NCBI GenBank assembly: GCA_017450925.1
Contig: JAFSSS010000066.1
Coordinates: forward strand, 1-37,781
DNA length: 37,781 nucleotides
Reading direction: 5' to 3'
DNA from: Ruminococcus sp.
GTDB lineage: Bacteria; Bacillota; Clostridia; Oscillospirales; Ruminococcaceae
Positions 8,676-17,634 of this stretch are shown in pieces. The position numbers and the translations under genes were made by a program. Under the pieces are notes generated by a model. The model was not told the DNA's origin and ran no database searches. It worked only from the letters and a program-made list of their open reading frames with translations. Each line of letters starts with the position of its first letter. Position 1 is the first letter of the stretch.

Positions 8676-10869
8676 ATACGGGAGTCTGTGCCGGAGCTGC
8701 CTGCGGCTTTGCCTTCGGCCTCCTTCTAAGATATTTGTAGATGCCTTTGTAATGGGCATAGGCCTTGGAATAGCTTTCGTCCTCCAGCGGGACGCTGCCG
8801 AAGCAGGTGCGCTCAAAGAGATGTGCTATGGGCGCGATATCCGCCTTGTTATGCCGGGCGGCATAGTCCGTCAGCATAGCTGCGGTGTAGGAGCGCAGGT
8901 CGTCGCCGCCGGAAAGCTCCAGCAGCTTCTTCACTCTTGCATACAGCCGTATGATGCGGTCATCGCCCTTAACAAAGCGCTGCCTTATCCTAAAGACCAG
9001 CTCCAGTATGCGGTCGAACATCATAACTATCATCACGAAGATGACCACGCCTATCAGCACGAAGAGCCGGCTAAAATACTGGGTGATAGAGGAAATGCTG
9101 AACCCGCCGCCGCTGCCGGTGGTTTCGACCATATAGCCGGGGATAGTGGGGTCAAAGACCAGCCAGCCGGCACCGGCAATAAACACCTCAACATAGGCGT
9201 GAGCGTGAGAGTCACGGACGGCTATGCTGCCGTCCTCGGCACGTTCATAGGCCGAAAAGCCCTCGACGTACCTTGCGGGCAGGCCGACTATCCTTGCCAT
9301 AATAGCCATAGTCGTGGCAAAGCTGGTGCAGGAGCCTGTCTTGTGGTCGAAGAGGAAGGCCTCCAGCGAGGTATCCTCCGGCTCAAAATCCGCATCGTAG
9401 GTGAAGCCGCCGGTCTCGTAGTAAAGCTCCAGTGCCTTGGCCTTCTGATAATCCGTGGTCTTGCCGGCTATGATGCTTTGGGCAAGCTCTGCGATACGCG
9501 GAGAGTATTCAACGGCGCCGGTATAGTATTCAGCGGCCATTTCATACTGCGAAATCAGGGCGTAGTCGGTAAGGTCGCCGTTCTCCTCGGCGGCCTTGAG
9601 CATGGAGTAGTATTTATCCCCGTCCATGTTCAGCCGTGAGGCGAAATCTATATATGCATCCGTTTCCGGATAATAGCGGACGGTATAGTCATAATCAGCA
9701 TCCACATTCTTGACCATTATCTCGCCGTCGCCGTACATATAATACTTGTCGTTCAGCGACTCGCTGAAGGTCTTGGCGATAACGCCGGAGGGAGTAGGCA
9801 CATACACGCCCTTGAACTTATCGTCGAACACCCGGAAGGAGCTTTCGGTCATCTGCGGCAGAGTGAAATACGCAGGGTCAAGGCCGTATTTGGTATATTT
9901 CCCCGTATCTGCCAGCGCCTTGAGGTCGTTATAATAGCGGCTGCGGTTGATATTCACGCTGGCATAGTAATCGAAGGTGGTATATTTTTCCGCATTTCTG
10001 TCGTTGTGCCAGGTGTCGTCATAAAAGCTGTCGTAAGCCTGTCGCTTGAGATAATATACCTGCTGCGGATCATCCGACTCGCAGTAGAACAGTATCTCTC
10101 CCGTAAAGCTGCCGCCGTATCTTGCCGAGGAGGTCGAGCTGTAGCGGGAGTAGGTGTTTTGAGAGTTGTTTAGGGGGGTGATGTCAAAGGCGTGGGAGTC
10201 CCTTTCCAGCACCGACCTGACCTCCGGCTTGGGTATCAGCATAGCAAAGGCTCCCGCCGCGGAAACGAACAGCGCCACGGTGACGATATAAGCGATATCG
10301 TTCACCGACCTTACCTCGACGGACTTGTTCTCCTTCAGCCTGTTATGGACAACGATAGCCAAAAACAAGGTGAACATCAGCGTTACCTCATAGCCGCTCA
10401 TGATGTCTGCACGCTTGGCATAGATCACAAACGGGAACAGCATACAGAGCATAAGTCCCATGCTTCTGAAACGCACCTGCGTGAAGTAGTAGATGATCGA
10501 GATAAGAAAGAACCCTCCCGACAGATAGACCATAAGGAAGTAATAGATGTTGAAGCCGGCGGTGTCACGGTTAAGGTAGAACCAGTCAGTGAAGATAACA
10601 AAAGTGTTATACCAGCCGGCGCTCATCAGCCGCGAGCCTGCGAACATAATGCCTGCGAACATCGCCGTATAAAGCAGCATACCCAGAAAGCGGCGCTTCC
10701 TGATAACATCAAACAGCACAAACAGCCCCACCGATGCAGCTGCGAAAAGCAGCGTGAACAGTGTGGTCTGCTCATAATAATAGCACTTGATGACCATGCG
10801 GGCGATAACCGTGCCCAGCAGGATCGGAAGAGCGCTTTGGCTGATAAAATCTATAGCTTTCTGTTTCAT
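8674..10869 (-). CDS. TgpA-like membrane transglutaminase
   Basis: The protein has about 730 residues: several N-terminal membrane helices, a large loop domain, a transglutaminase-like domain, one more membrane helix (~605-630) and a C-terminal cytoplasmic tail with a DUF4129-like position. The papain-type triad is visible: C514 in GSCTSFATT, H557 in HAHAYVEV and D573 in LVFDPTIPG. It is the last gene of a MoxR-DUF58-transglutaminase operon, a widespread trio thought to act on the cell envelope. Its substrate is unknown. I chose ATG at 10869, preceded by AAAGG about 13 nt upstream. A GTG at 10884, two bases after the DUF58 stop, is an alternative that adds five residues but lacks a spaced ribosome binding site. 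Confidence 0.88.
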   Translation of the reverse strand: MKQKAIDFISQSALPILLGTVIARMVIKCYYYEQTTLFTLLFAAASVGLFVLFDVIRKRRFLGMLLYTAMFAGIMFAGSRLMSAGWYNTFVIFTDWFYLNRDTAGFNIYYFLMVYLSGGFFLISIIYYFTQVRFRSMGLMLCMLFPFVIYAKRADIMSGYEVTLMFTLFLAIVVHNRLKENKSVEVRSVNDIAYIVTVALFVSAAGAFAMLIPKPEVRSVLERDSHAFDITPLNNSQNTYSRYSSTSSARYGGSFTGEILFYCESDDPQQVYYLKRQAYDSFYDDTWHNDRNAEKYTTFDYYASVNINRSRYYNDLKALADTGKYTKYGLDPAYFTLPQMTESSFRVFDDKFKGVYVPTPSGVIAKTFSESLNDKYYMYGDGEIMVKNVDADYDYTVRYYPETDAYIDFASRLNMDGDKYYSMLKAAEENGDLTDYALISQYEMAAEYYTGAVEYSPRIAELAQSIIAGKTTDYQKAKALELYYETGGFTYDADFEPEDTSLEAFLFDHKTGSCTSFATTMAIMARIVGLPARYVEGFSAYERAEDGSIAVRDSHAHAYVEVFIAGAGWLVFDPTIPGYMVETTGSGGGFSISSITQYFSRLFVLIGVVIFVMIVMMFDRILELVFRIRQRFVKGDDRIIRLYARVKKLLELSGGDDLRSYTAAMLTDYAARHNKADIAPIAHLFERTCFGSVPLEDESYSKAYAHYKGIYKYLRRRPKAKPQAAPAQTPV

Positions 10870-10886
10870 TGCTGTATTATGCACCT

Positions 10887-12038
10887 TTAATTCAGATGTT
10901 TGAATTCAAAATCCTCCGAGCAGGTCCAGATATCTCCGGCACCGGCGGTAAAGCCGGCGCTGACATCTGCCACCACGGTAACGTTCTTGTATGAAAACAG
11001 CTCCTCTGCCAGCTTGACATCGCTGCTGCTGATAACGGTAAAGCAGATGTTCATCCCCGTCCGCAGAGCCTCGTCCGGGAGCCTGTCGGTCTGGCTGTAG
11101 GGCACCATATCCGACAGCGCCTCGGCAAGCAGATACACGTCTCCCAGCGACTTGACCGAGAGCATATTCCACTTTTCTATATAGTAATAAAAATCAGTTT
11201 CGAGCCCCTGCTGCGCCAGCATCGAGAGCATTGCCAGCGCACCCTCGATGATAACGTCTGCCCGCCTGCAGCTGTAGTTCTCGACACCCTCGGGCAGATC
11301 GAGCACGAACACCTGACTTGTCACCGACAGCTTTTCGTCCAGACGCACCATATATATCCCGCGCTTTGAGGAGAGCTTCCAGTTGATCTTTTTAAGCGGG
11401 TCGCCGGGAGAATAGGCACGATGCTCGTAGCCGGGAGTACCGGTGGAGCCCATAGCGGTCTCGGAGGTCTCGTCCTCGGAGTCGTCAAAGCCCACATTGT
11501 CGGTGGCAGTTCTGATAACGTCCATTTGCGTTCCCGTATCGGGAACGTTGGGCATTATCCGCAGGCCGATAAAGCCTGCCTCCTCCTCCACGGGGATAGA
11601 GCTTCTTGAAAGCCCGAGGAAATCCACCGCTTCAAAGGCGGCCACCTTTATATACGACCGCCCGGAGTAGTTCGCCTTGAATTCGAGCTTGACTGTCTGC
11701 GCCTGGCGGTTGGGGAGCATTGAGAACCTTATGCCCGACTCTGCCTTTGCCGCAAGCTGCGCCCCCGACTCCAGCCTTATCTCGATGACCGGCGAGGGCA
11801 GACGGCTGTGCTTTTCCACCTTTATAAGCACCTCGACGATATCGCCCTTTGCCAGCAGCTTATGCTTGCAGTCGATCGACACTGTCAGCTTTCGGCTTAG
11901 GCGCTTTGTCAACAGCAGTGATGCGATCAGCGCCGTCAAAAGAATGACCGCGATCAGCACGCCGCCGGTGCCGTCGATCATCACCGCCATTACCACGGCA
12001 ACGGCGATGCAGAACAGATATCCTATCAGACTTTTCAT
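10887..12038 (-). CDS. DUF58 family protein
   Basis: This 383-residue protein has two N-terminal membrane helices (~5-45), a beta-rich segment, and the DUF58 core around residues 195-250 (YEHRAYSPGDPLKKINWK), where the conserved R-x-Y-x-x-G-D pattern and the tryptophan are present. The C-terminal part resembles a von Willebrand-like fold. DUF58 proteins usually partner MoxR ATPases and are thought to be the effectors or targets of that chaperone-like ATPase. The ATG lies one base after the MoxR stop (TGATATG), so translation is probably coupled. Confidence 0.9.
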   Translation of the reverse strand: MKSLIGYLFCIAVAVVMAVMIDGTGGVLIAVILLTALIASLLLTKRLSRKLTVSIDCKHKLLAKGDIVEVLIKVEKHSRLPSPVIEIRLESGAQLAAKAESGIRFSMLPNRQAQTVKLEFKANYSGRSYIKVAAFEAVDFLGLSRSSIPVEEEAGFIGLRIMPNVPDTGTQMDVIRTATDNVGFDDSEDETSETAMGSTGTPGYEHRAYSPGDPLKKINWKLSSKRGIYMVRLDEKLSVTSQVFVLDLPEGVENYSCRRADVIIEGALAMLSMLAQQGLETDFYYYIEKWNMLSVKSLGDVYLLAEALSDMVPYSQTDRLPDEALRTGMNICFTVISSSDVKLAEELFSYKNVTVVADVSAGFTAGAGDIWTCSEDFEFKHLN

Positions 12039-12039
12039 A

Positions 12040-12981
12040 TCAGTTACCGCCGTCGGCAGGAGCCGTGACTGTCAGGGCGATCTGCTTCAGCGCGTCCTCA
12101 TTTGACTCAAAGGCGCTCTTGCCCTTGGGCGAGAGCATCAGCCTGTGAGCGAGAACATCAGTCATTATATCCTTGACATCGTCCGGGACCACATAATCCC
12201 TGCCCTGAACATAGGCATAGGCCTTCGAGGCCTTCAGCAGAGCGATGCTGCCGCGGGGCGAAACACCCAGCTTGACATAGTCGGAATTTCTTGTAGCGGT
12301 GACGAGGTCGATTATATACTTCTTGATAGCGGGGACAGCCCTCACCTTTGCGGCCTCGGCGATCATCTCCCGCACGTCCTCAACGGTCATGACCGAGTCG
12401 ATAGAGGTCACCTGCTCCCTGCCGTCCTCGGCACGGTCGATGATCTCCAGCTCCTCCTGCTCGGTGGGATAGCCCATGGATATCTTCATAAGGAATCTGT
12501 CCATTTGAGCCTCCGGCAGATGATAGGTGCCGTAGGTCTCCACCGGGTTCTGTGTAGCCAGCACCATAAAGGGCGAGGGCAGGTCAAAGGTCTTGCCGTC
12601 GAGGGATATCTGATGCTCCTCCATGACCTCCAGCAGGCTGGACTGGGATTTAGGCGAGGCGCGGTTGATCTCGTCCGCGAGCATAAAGTTGCACATGGCA
12701 GCGCCCTGCTTGTATTCAAGCTCTCTTGTATCGGGATTTATCATCGAAAAGCCGACGATGTCCGAGGGCATGATATCGGGAGTCAGCTGGATGCGGTTGA
12801 ACCTGCCGTCCACCGATTTTGCCAGTGCGGAAACAAGGCGGGTCTTCCCCACGCCGGGAACGTCCTCGATAAGGATATGTCCCCCGCAGAGCATAGCGGC
12901 AAGCACTCTCTCGATCGAGGGCCTTTTGCCGACGATGATCTTCTCGATATTGTCAATAAGGAGCTTTGTCTTGTTGCTCAT
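12040..12981 (-). CDS. MoxR family AAA+ ATPase
   Basis: A 313-residue MoxR-type ATPase of normal family length. Walker A is GVGKT (43-47), Walker B is FMLADE (acidic pair 103-104), and the following INRASPKSQ segment and the ATQNP sensor motif are typical. MoxR proteins are thought to help fold, load metal into, or activate partner proteins, often those with von Willebrand-like domains; here the DUF58 product is the likely partner. It is the first gene of the three-gene operon. GGAGAG lies 8 nt before the ATG, and a perfect consensus promoter lies about 60-85 nt upstream. Confidence 0.94.
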   Translation of the reverse strand: MSNKTKLLIDNIEKIIVGKRPSIERVLAAMLCGGHILIEDVPGVGKTRLVSALAKSVDGRFNRIQLTPDIMPSDIVGFSMINPDTRELEYKQGAAMCNFMLADEINRASPKSQSSLLEVMEEHQISLDGKTFDLPSPFMVLATQNPVETYGTYHLPEAQMDRFLMKISMGYPTEQEELEIIDRAEDGREQVTSIDSVMTVEDVREMIAEAAKVRAVPAIKKYIIDLVTATRNSDYVKLGVSPRGSIALLKASKAYAYVQGRDYVVPDDVKDIMTDVLAHRLMLSPKGKSAFESNEDALKQIALTVTAPADGGN

Positions 12982-13037
12982 AAGCTATCTCTCCTGTCAG
13001 TTTTATATGATAGTGTGCCTATACTGCCTCTGATACA

Positions 13038-13066
13038 ATTATACCTTATTTGTCCTATAATGTCAA
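13038..13066 (-). promoter_or_regulatory. Perfect consensus promoter of the MoxR-DUF58-transglutaminase operon
   Basis: On the minus strand TTGACA (13061-13066), a 17-nt spacer and TATAAT (13038-13043) match the sigma-A consensus at all 12 positions. This suggests strong constitutive transcription. Confidence 0.88.
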
Positions 13067-13103
13067 ATACTATTTACTGATAGAGCTATAACCACAGGTA
13101 ATA

Positions 13104-13134
13104 CAAAAATCCCCCGGCCATAAAGACCGGGGGA
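13104..13134 (-). terminator. Terminator of the LRR-dockerin gene
   Basis: On the minus strand a CCCCCGG / CCGGGGG stem with a 9-nt loop is followed by ATTTTTG. It lies between the dockerin gene and the MoxR promoter. Confidence 0.85.
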
Positions 13135-13160
13135 GTGCAGGGATCGGGTAATTACCGGGC

Positions 13161-14933
13161 TCAGCTTTTCCAGCCGTTTATCCTTTTCTGAAGAGAGGTG
13201 ATATCCTTCATACCGACCTCTCCGTCGCCGTTGACATCAAGAGCAGGCTCGCAGACCTTAACATTCCAGCCGTTGATATAGCGCTGGTAAGCGGTTATGT
13301 CCTTCATATTCACCTCTCCGTCATTGTTGAGGTCGCCGGGAATAAGATCATCGATCAGCTCATAGTCAAAGCCGTTGTCTTTGGCATACTGCTCGCCAGC
13401 GGTATCCTTGAAGCAATAGATCCTAAAGTCATTGTCCTTGTAATATTCTTCGCGATCCTCTTCATAGATGTAGCCGAATGCTTCAGCACCGATCTTTGTA
13501 ACAGCTTTGGGGATAGTTACGCTTTTAAGATCCGAGCAGTCAAAGAAGGCTCTGAAGCCTATATTTGTAACACTGTCCGGGATAGCTATTTTTTTTAGGC
13601 TTATGCAGTCGAAGAAAGCGCCGTCGCCTATACTTGTAACGCTGTCCGGGATAGTTACGTTTTCAAGGCTTAGGTCAAAGTAGAAAGCTCCTTGGCTTAT
13701 GCTTGTAAAAGTATCCGGTATAGTTACGTCTGTAAGGCTTGTGCATTCTAAAAAAACAAAAACGCCGAAGTGTGTAACGCTGTCCGGGATAGTTATGCCT
13801 GTAAGGCTTACACAGCCGTCAAAGGCACGATCGCCGATGTAAGCGACACTGTCAGGGATAGTTACGTCTGCAAGGTTTTCACAGCCTGCAAAGGCAGCAT
13901 GGTCGATGAAAGTAACACCGTCCGGGATAGCTATGCCTGTAAGGCCTGTGCAGTCGCAAAAAGCACTGTCGCCGATGCGTGTAACACTGTCCGGGATAGT
14001 TATGCCTGTAAGGTCCTCACAGTATTCAAAGGCAGAATCGGTGATGATCGTAACACCGTCCGGGATAACCACCTCACCCTCGCAGTTCTGACCGTCAATA
14101 AGAAGACTGCCCACGATCACAAGCGGAGATTTTTCCTTTAGCGCATCGAGCCAGGGAGTATTCCAAAAGGCATCGGTGCCGATGCTGGTAACGCTTTCCG
14201 GGATAGCTACGCTCGCAAGACTTGTGCAGTCGCAAAAGGCATCAGAGCCGATGCTGGTAACACCGTTCGGAATAGTTATGTCCGTAAGACCTGTGCAGCC
14301 GCAAAAGGCTAAATTACCGATGCTTGTAACGCTGTCCGGGATAGTTATGTTCGTAAGACCCGCGCAGTCGATAAAGGCTGAACGTCCGATGCTTGTAACG
14401 CTGTTTGGGATAGTTATGCTTGTTTTAGTGGCTGGGCAGTGTAAAAACTCTGTTTTATCCTTATTGTAAAGCACTCCGTCAAGTGAGCAGTACACAGTAT
14501 TATCTGTATCGACATTTATGCTTTCAAGGCTTGTGCAGCCGGAAAAAGCAGAGGCATCAACGTCCGTAGCGCTGCTTGGGATAGTTATGCTCGTAAGGCC
14601 TGTGCAGTTGCAAAAGGCACTATAGCTGATCCACTCAACGGTGTTTGGTATTGTTACGCTCGTAAGGCTTGCGCAGTCTAAAAAGGCTGCAGTTCCGATG
14701 CCTCTGACGGTATATCCGTCGAGCTCCGAAGGTATCGTTATTTCAGTATCACTGCCTGTATAGCCGTGGATGGATATCTCTCCGTCGCCGCAAGGGCTGT
14801 ACTCCCAGTCGCCGGAGGTCTCAGCGCTTGCCTGCACTGTCGTTCCAAAGTCAAATTCGCCCTCCGGCAGAGCCGCCGCTGCGCCGAATATCACGGCAAA
14901 TGCGCAGGCTGCCGCCAAAAGTCTCTTTATCAT
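13161..14933 (-). CDS. Secreted BspA-like leucine-rich-repeat protein with C-terminal dockerin
   Basis: The protein has 590 residues. It carries a signal peptide (~1-37), then about sixteen BspA-type repeats of roughly 23 residues with the pattern SVTSIG-xx-AF-xx-C-xx-L-xx-ITIPD, broken by two short islands, and a type I dockerin at 534-590. The dockerin has two calcium-loop repeats, DLNNDGEVNMKD and DVNGDGEVGMKD, each followed by a helix ending in INGW. BspA repeats are usually linked to adhesion. The dockerin implies non-covalent docking onto a cohesin scaffold, but no cohesin is encoded here. GGAGG lies 7 nt before the ATG. No promoter is obvious in the 74-nt gap after glgA, so partial read-through of the glgA terminator is possible. 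Confidence 0.92.
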   Translation of the reverse strand: MIKRLLAAACAFAVIFGAAAALPEGEFDFGTTVQASAETSGDWEYSPCGDGEISIHGYTGSDTEITIPSELDGYTVRGIGTAAFLDCASLTSVTIPNTVEWISYSAFCNCTGLTSITIPSSATDVDASAFSGCTSLESINVDTDNTVYCSLDGVLYNKDKTEFLHCPATKTSITIPNSVTSIGRSAFIDCAGLTNITIPDSVTSIGNLAFCGCTGLTDITIPNGVTSIGSDAFCDCTSLASVAIPESVTSIGTDAFWNTPWLDALKEKSPLVIVGSLLIDGQNCEGEVVIPDGVTIITDSAFEYCEDLTGITIPDSVTRIGDSAFCDCTGLTGIAIPDGVTFIDHAAFAGCENLADVTIPDSVAYIGDRAFDGCVSLTGITIPDSVTHFGVFVFLECTSLTDVTIPDTFTSISQGAFYFDLSLENVTIPDSVTSIGDGAFFDCISLKKIAIPDSVTNIGFRAFFDCSDLKSVTIPKAVTKIGAEAFGYIYEEDREEYYKDNDFRIYCFKDTAGEQYAKDNGFDYELIDDLIPGDLNNDGEVNMKDITAYQRYINGWNVKVCEPALDVNGDGEVGMKDITSLQKRINGWKS

Positions 14934-14953
14934 TTCATTTCCTCCGTTCTGCT

Positions 14954-14981
14954 AAAACGGCTGCCTGAACAGCAGCCGTTT
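14954..14981 (-). terminator. Terminator of the glycogen operon
   Basis: On the minus strand a 10-bp stem AAACGGCTGC / GCAGCCGTTT with a 7-nt loop is followed by TAGC after the T run. The T tract is short, so termination may be partial toward the downstream dockerin gene. Confidence 0.7.
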
Positions 14982-15006
14982 GATCTTTTGGTTTTTAACG
15001 TCAGGC

Positions 15007-16419
15007 TTAGTGGATATCCTTATAAAGCCCTATATAGAGCTGAGCTGATCTCTTCCAGCTGAAATCCTGCTTCATAGCAAGATCAACCAGCTTCTTCCAG
15101 CGCTTCTTGTCGTCATAATACACTCTTGCCCTTGTGCAGGCATCCAGCATATCGTGAGCGTTATAGGTCTTGAAGGTAAAGCCGTTGCCGCCCTCGTCGC
15201 CGGCATCGTGGATAGAGTCCCTCAAGCCGCCGGTCTCTCTTACTATGGGGATAGTGCCGTATCTCAAGGCGATCATCTGTGCCAAGCCGCAGGGCTCTGA
15301 CTGCGAGGGCATAAGGAACATATCCGCGCCCGCGTAGATGCGCTTTGAAAGCTCGGGAACAAAGCCAAGTGTAAGGCCGACTCTGTCGGGATAGCGGTAG
15401 TGCATTTCAGAGAAGAAATCCTCATAGATCTTCTCGCCGGAGCCAAGGATAGCGAACTTATAGCCCAGCCTTATGATATCCTCAAAGACATACTTGATAA
15501 GGTCAAGACCCTTATGGGAAACAAACCTTGTAACAATGCCGATGATCGGCTCGTCGCCGGGAGCCATGCCCAGCTCCTCGAGCAGCTTCTGCTTGCAGAC
15601 TGCCTTGCCCGCCTTGCTCTTTACCGAATAGTGCTTCGGGATGTTCGGGTCGGTGGAGGGGTCATAAACATTCTGGTCGATGCCGTTTAGGAAGCCGCAA
15701 AGCTTGTACTGCTTATGCACAAGTATCCTGTCCAGACCGTGGGAATACCAAGGGTCAAGTATCTCCCAGGCATAAGAGGGTGAAACTGTAGTGATCTTAT
15801 CCGACACCTCGATAGCCGCCTTCATGAAGTTCACGTCGCCGTCATAGGAGAGCAGGTCGGTATGATAGAGCGGGATGCCCATAAGGTCGTTGATGATCTC
15901 AAGCCCATACTGGCCTTGATACTGGATGTTATGGATAGTGAACACCGTCTTGATATCCTCATAGCCCGACTGATAGCGGTAGAAAATATCGTAATACACA
16001 GGAACGAGAGCGGTCTGCCAGTCGTTGGCGTTGATAACATCCGGCTTGAAGTCGATGTAATGCAGCAGCTCCAGCACAGCGCGTGAGAAGAAGATATATC
16101 TCTCTGCGTCGTCATAGAAGCCGTAGAGGCCGTTTCTGGCGAAGTAGTATTCATTATCCAGCAGATAATAAGTAACGCCGTTCTGATGACCCACAAAAAC
16201 TCCGCAGTACTGATTTCTCCATGCAACGGGAACTGTGAAATTGGTCAGATAGGTGAGTTCATCCTTCAGCTCTTGTCTGATCTGGCTGTAGTAAGGGATA
16301 ACGACCCGGCAGTCATGTCCCTCGGCATTTATAGCCGCCGGCAGTGAACCTGCAACATCGGCAAGTCCTCCCGATGCGATATAAGGCAGAGCCTCACTTG
16401 CAGTATAAAGTATATTCAT
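15007..16419 (-). CDS. glgA: Glycogen synthase
   Basis: This GT5 enzyme transfers glucose from ADP-glucose to the growing alpha-1,4-glucan. It has 470 residues, close to the usual ~480. The N-terminal nucleotide-sugar loop reads ASGGLADV, so alanine and serine (15, 16) replace the Lys-Thr of the E. coli KTGGL motif. The C-terminal SQSEPCGLAQM and RETGGLRD segments are intact. The start is ATG at 16419, because GAGGG ends 7 nt upstream; the upstream in-frame start at 16464 has no such site. It is the last gene of the operon, separated from glgD by 69 nt that contain a stem-loop. Confidence 0.96.
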   Translation of the reverse strand: MNILYTASEALPYIASGGLADVAGSLPAAINAEGHDCRVVIPYYSQIRQELKDELTYLTNFTVPVAWRNQYCGVFVGHQNGVTYYLLDNEYYFARNGLYGFYDDAERYIFFSRAVLELLHYIDFKPDVINANDWQTALVPVYYDIFYRYQSGYEDIKTVFTIHNIQYQGQYGLEIINDLMGIPLYHTDLLSYDGDVNFMKAAIEVSDKITTVSPSYAWEILDPWYSHGLDRILVHKQYKLCGFLNGIDQNVYDPSTDPNIPKHYSVKSKAGKAVCKQKLLEELGMAPGDEPIIGIVTRFVSHKGLDLIKYVFEDIIRLGYKFAILGSGEKIYEDFFSEMHYRYPDRVGLTLGFVPELSKRIYAGADMFLMPSQSEPCGLAQMIALRYGTIPIVRETGGLRDSIHDAGDEGGNGFTFKTYNAHDMLDACTRARVYYDDKKRWKKLVDLAMKQDFSWKRSAQLYIGLYKDIH

Positions 16420-16449
16420 TCTCAAACCCTCTTTCGTTATAGGATATAA

Positions 16450-16475
16450 GGGAAACTGCCGCAATGGCAGTTCCC
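16450..16475 (-). other. Stem-loop between glgD and glgA
   Basis: On the minus strand GGGAACTGCC / GGCAGTTTCCC encloses ATTGC and is followed by TTATATCC. The weak T tract suggests an attenuator or mRNA-end hairpin rather than a full terminator. It lies entirely in the spacer between the two genes. Confidence 0.55.
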
Positions 16476-16488
16476 CTGCAATTCAAGC

Positions 16489-17616
16489 TTAGACCGATGC
16501 TCCCTTGCCTACATACATAGGATAGCTGGGTGCGCCGTTGAGGATGTGGTTATCGCCGATGACAACGTTCTTGTCAGTGATGACATAGTTGACATCCGAC
16601 TTAGCGCCGACGCTTGTTCCCTGCATCAGAATGCAGTTCTTGACCTTAGCGCCCTTGGCCACCTTAACGCCTCTGAACAGAACGGAGTTCTCGACCTCGC
16701 CCTCGATGATGCAGCCGTCGGCTACCAAAGAGTTTGTCACCTTGCTGTCAAGATCGTACTTAACGGGAGCGTTGTCGCTTACCTTTGTATAGATAGCCCT
16801 CTTGGGCAGGAACAGCTTTCTTGCGTTCTCGGGATCGAGCAGCTCCTGATTTGCCTTCAGGTAGGTAGCCACGCTGGAGATCTTGCTGAAATAGTTATCG
16901 TACTCATAGACCATGATATTCAGCTCATCGCATCTTGCCTGAAGAATATCAGTCTCGAAGCTGACCATTCCTCTTGCAATAGCATCGGATACCATGTCGA
17001 TAAGGAACTGCTTGTTCATCACGAAGAAATTCAAGCTGAGGGTGCAGGTGCCGCTGATATCCGGGTGGATAAGCACGCTTCTCACCCTTCCGTCAGCATC
17101 GGTGCTTAAAACGGTCGAGCCGTTGATGATCTCGGTATCGTAAACGCCGGTATGAGCCACTACTGTAATATCCGCACCGCTCTCAACGTGTCTTGCCACG
17201 ATAGGCTTGAAGTCCATATTGGTAACGGTGTCGCAGTCAGCCAGCACCACATAGTCAGCCAGTGCGTGCTTGATGAAGCTCATAGCGCCGTAAAGCGCCT
17301 CGATGCGGCCTCTGTAGAGATTGGTGGTAACATTTCCGAACGGCGGCAGGATATAAAGGCCGCCCTTTTTCCTTGAAAGGTCCCACTCACGGCCGGAGCC
17401 GAGATGATCGAGCAGCGACTGATAGTTGCTCTTGGTGATAACGCCGACATTTGTTATGCCGCTGTTCACCATATTCGACAGGGGGAAGTCGATAAGGCGG
17501 TAGCGTCCGCCGAAGAGTATCGAGCCCATAGTCCTGTTCTTTGTAAGATCGCCCACGGTCATATCGTGCATATTAGCGAACACGAGACCGAGTACATTTC
17601 CCATATTTACGTCCAT
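16489..17616 (-). CDS. glgD: GlgD, non-catalytic ADP-glucose pyrophosphorylase-like subunit
   Basis: A 375-residue nucleotidyltransferase-fold protein with a C-terminal left-handed beta-helix. The usual GGQGSRL phosphate loop is replaced by FANMHDMTVGDL, while RYRLIDFPLSNM is retained. This is the pattern of Bacillota GlgD, thought to be a regulatory partner of GlgC in a mixed tetramer. It starts 18 nt after the glgC stop, so the two subunits are co-expressed. AAAGGAG lies about 10 nt before the ATG; a second in-frame ATG four codons later is possible. Confidence 0.94.
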   Translation of the reverse strand: MDVNMGNVLGLVFANMHDMTVGDLTKNRTMGSILFGGRYRLIDFPLSNMVNSGITNVGVITKSNYQSLLDHLGSGREWDLSRKKGGLYILPPFGNVTTNLYRGRIEALYGAMSFIKHALADYVVLADCDTVTNMDFKPIVARHVESGADITVVAHTGVYDTEIINGSTVLSTDADGRVRSVLIHPDISGTCTLSLNFFVMNKQFLIDMVSDAIARGMVSFETDILQARCDELNIMVYEYDNYFSKISSVATYLKANQELLDPENARKLFLPKRAIYTKVSDNAPVKYDLDSKVTNSLVADGCIIEGEVENSVLFRGVKVAKGAKVKNCILMQGTSVGAKSDVNYVITDKNVVIGDNHILNGAPSYPMYVGKGASV

Positions 17617-17634
17617 TTCAGGCTTGCTCCTTTC

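Noticed and set aside
8599-9639. A 346-codon frame on the + strand opposite the transglutaminase gene
   Set aside because: It is antisense to a gene with a clear catalytic triad, begins inside the repeat, and has no recognisable domain.
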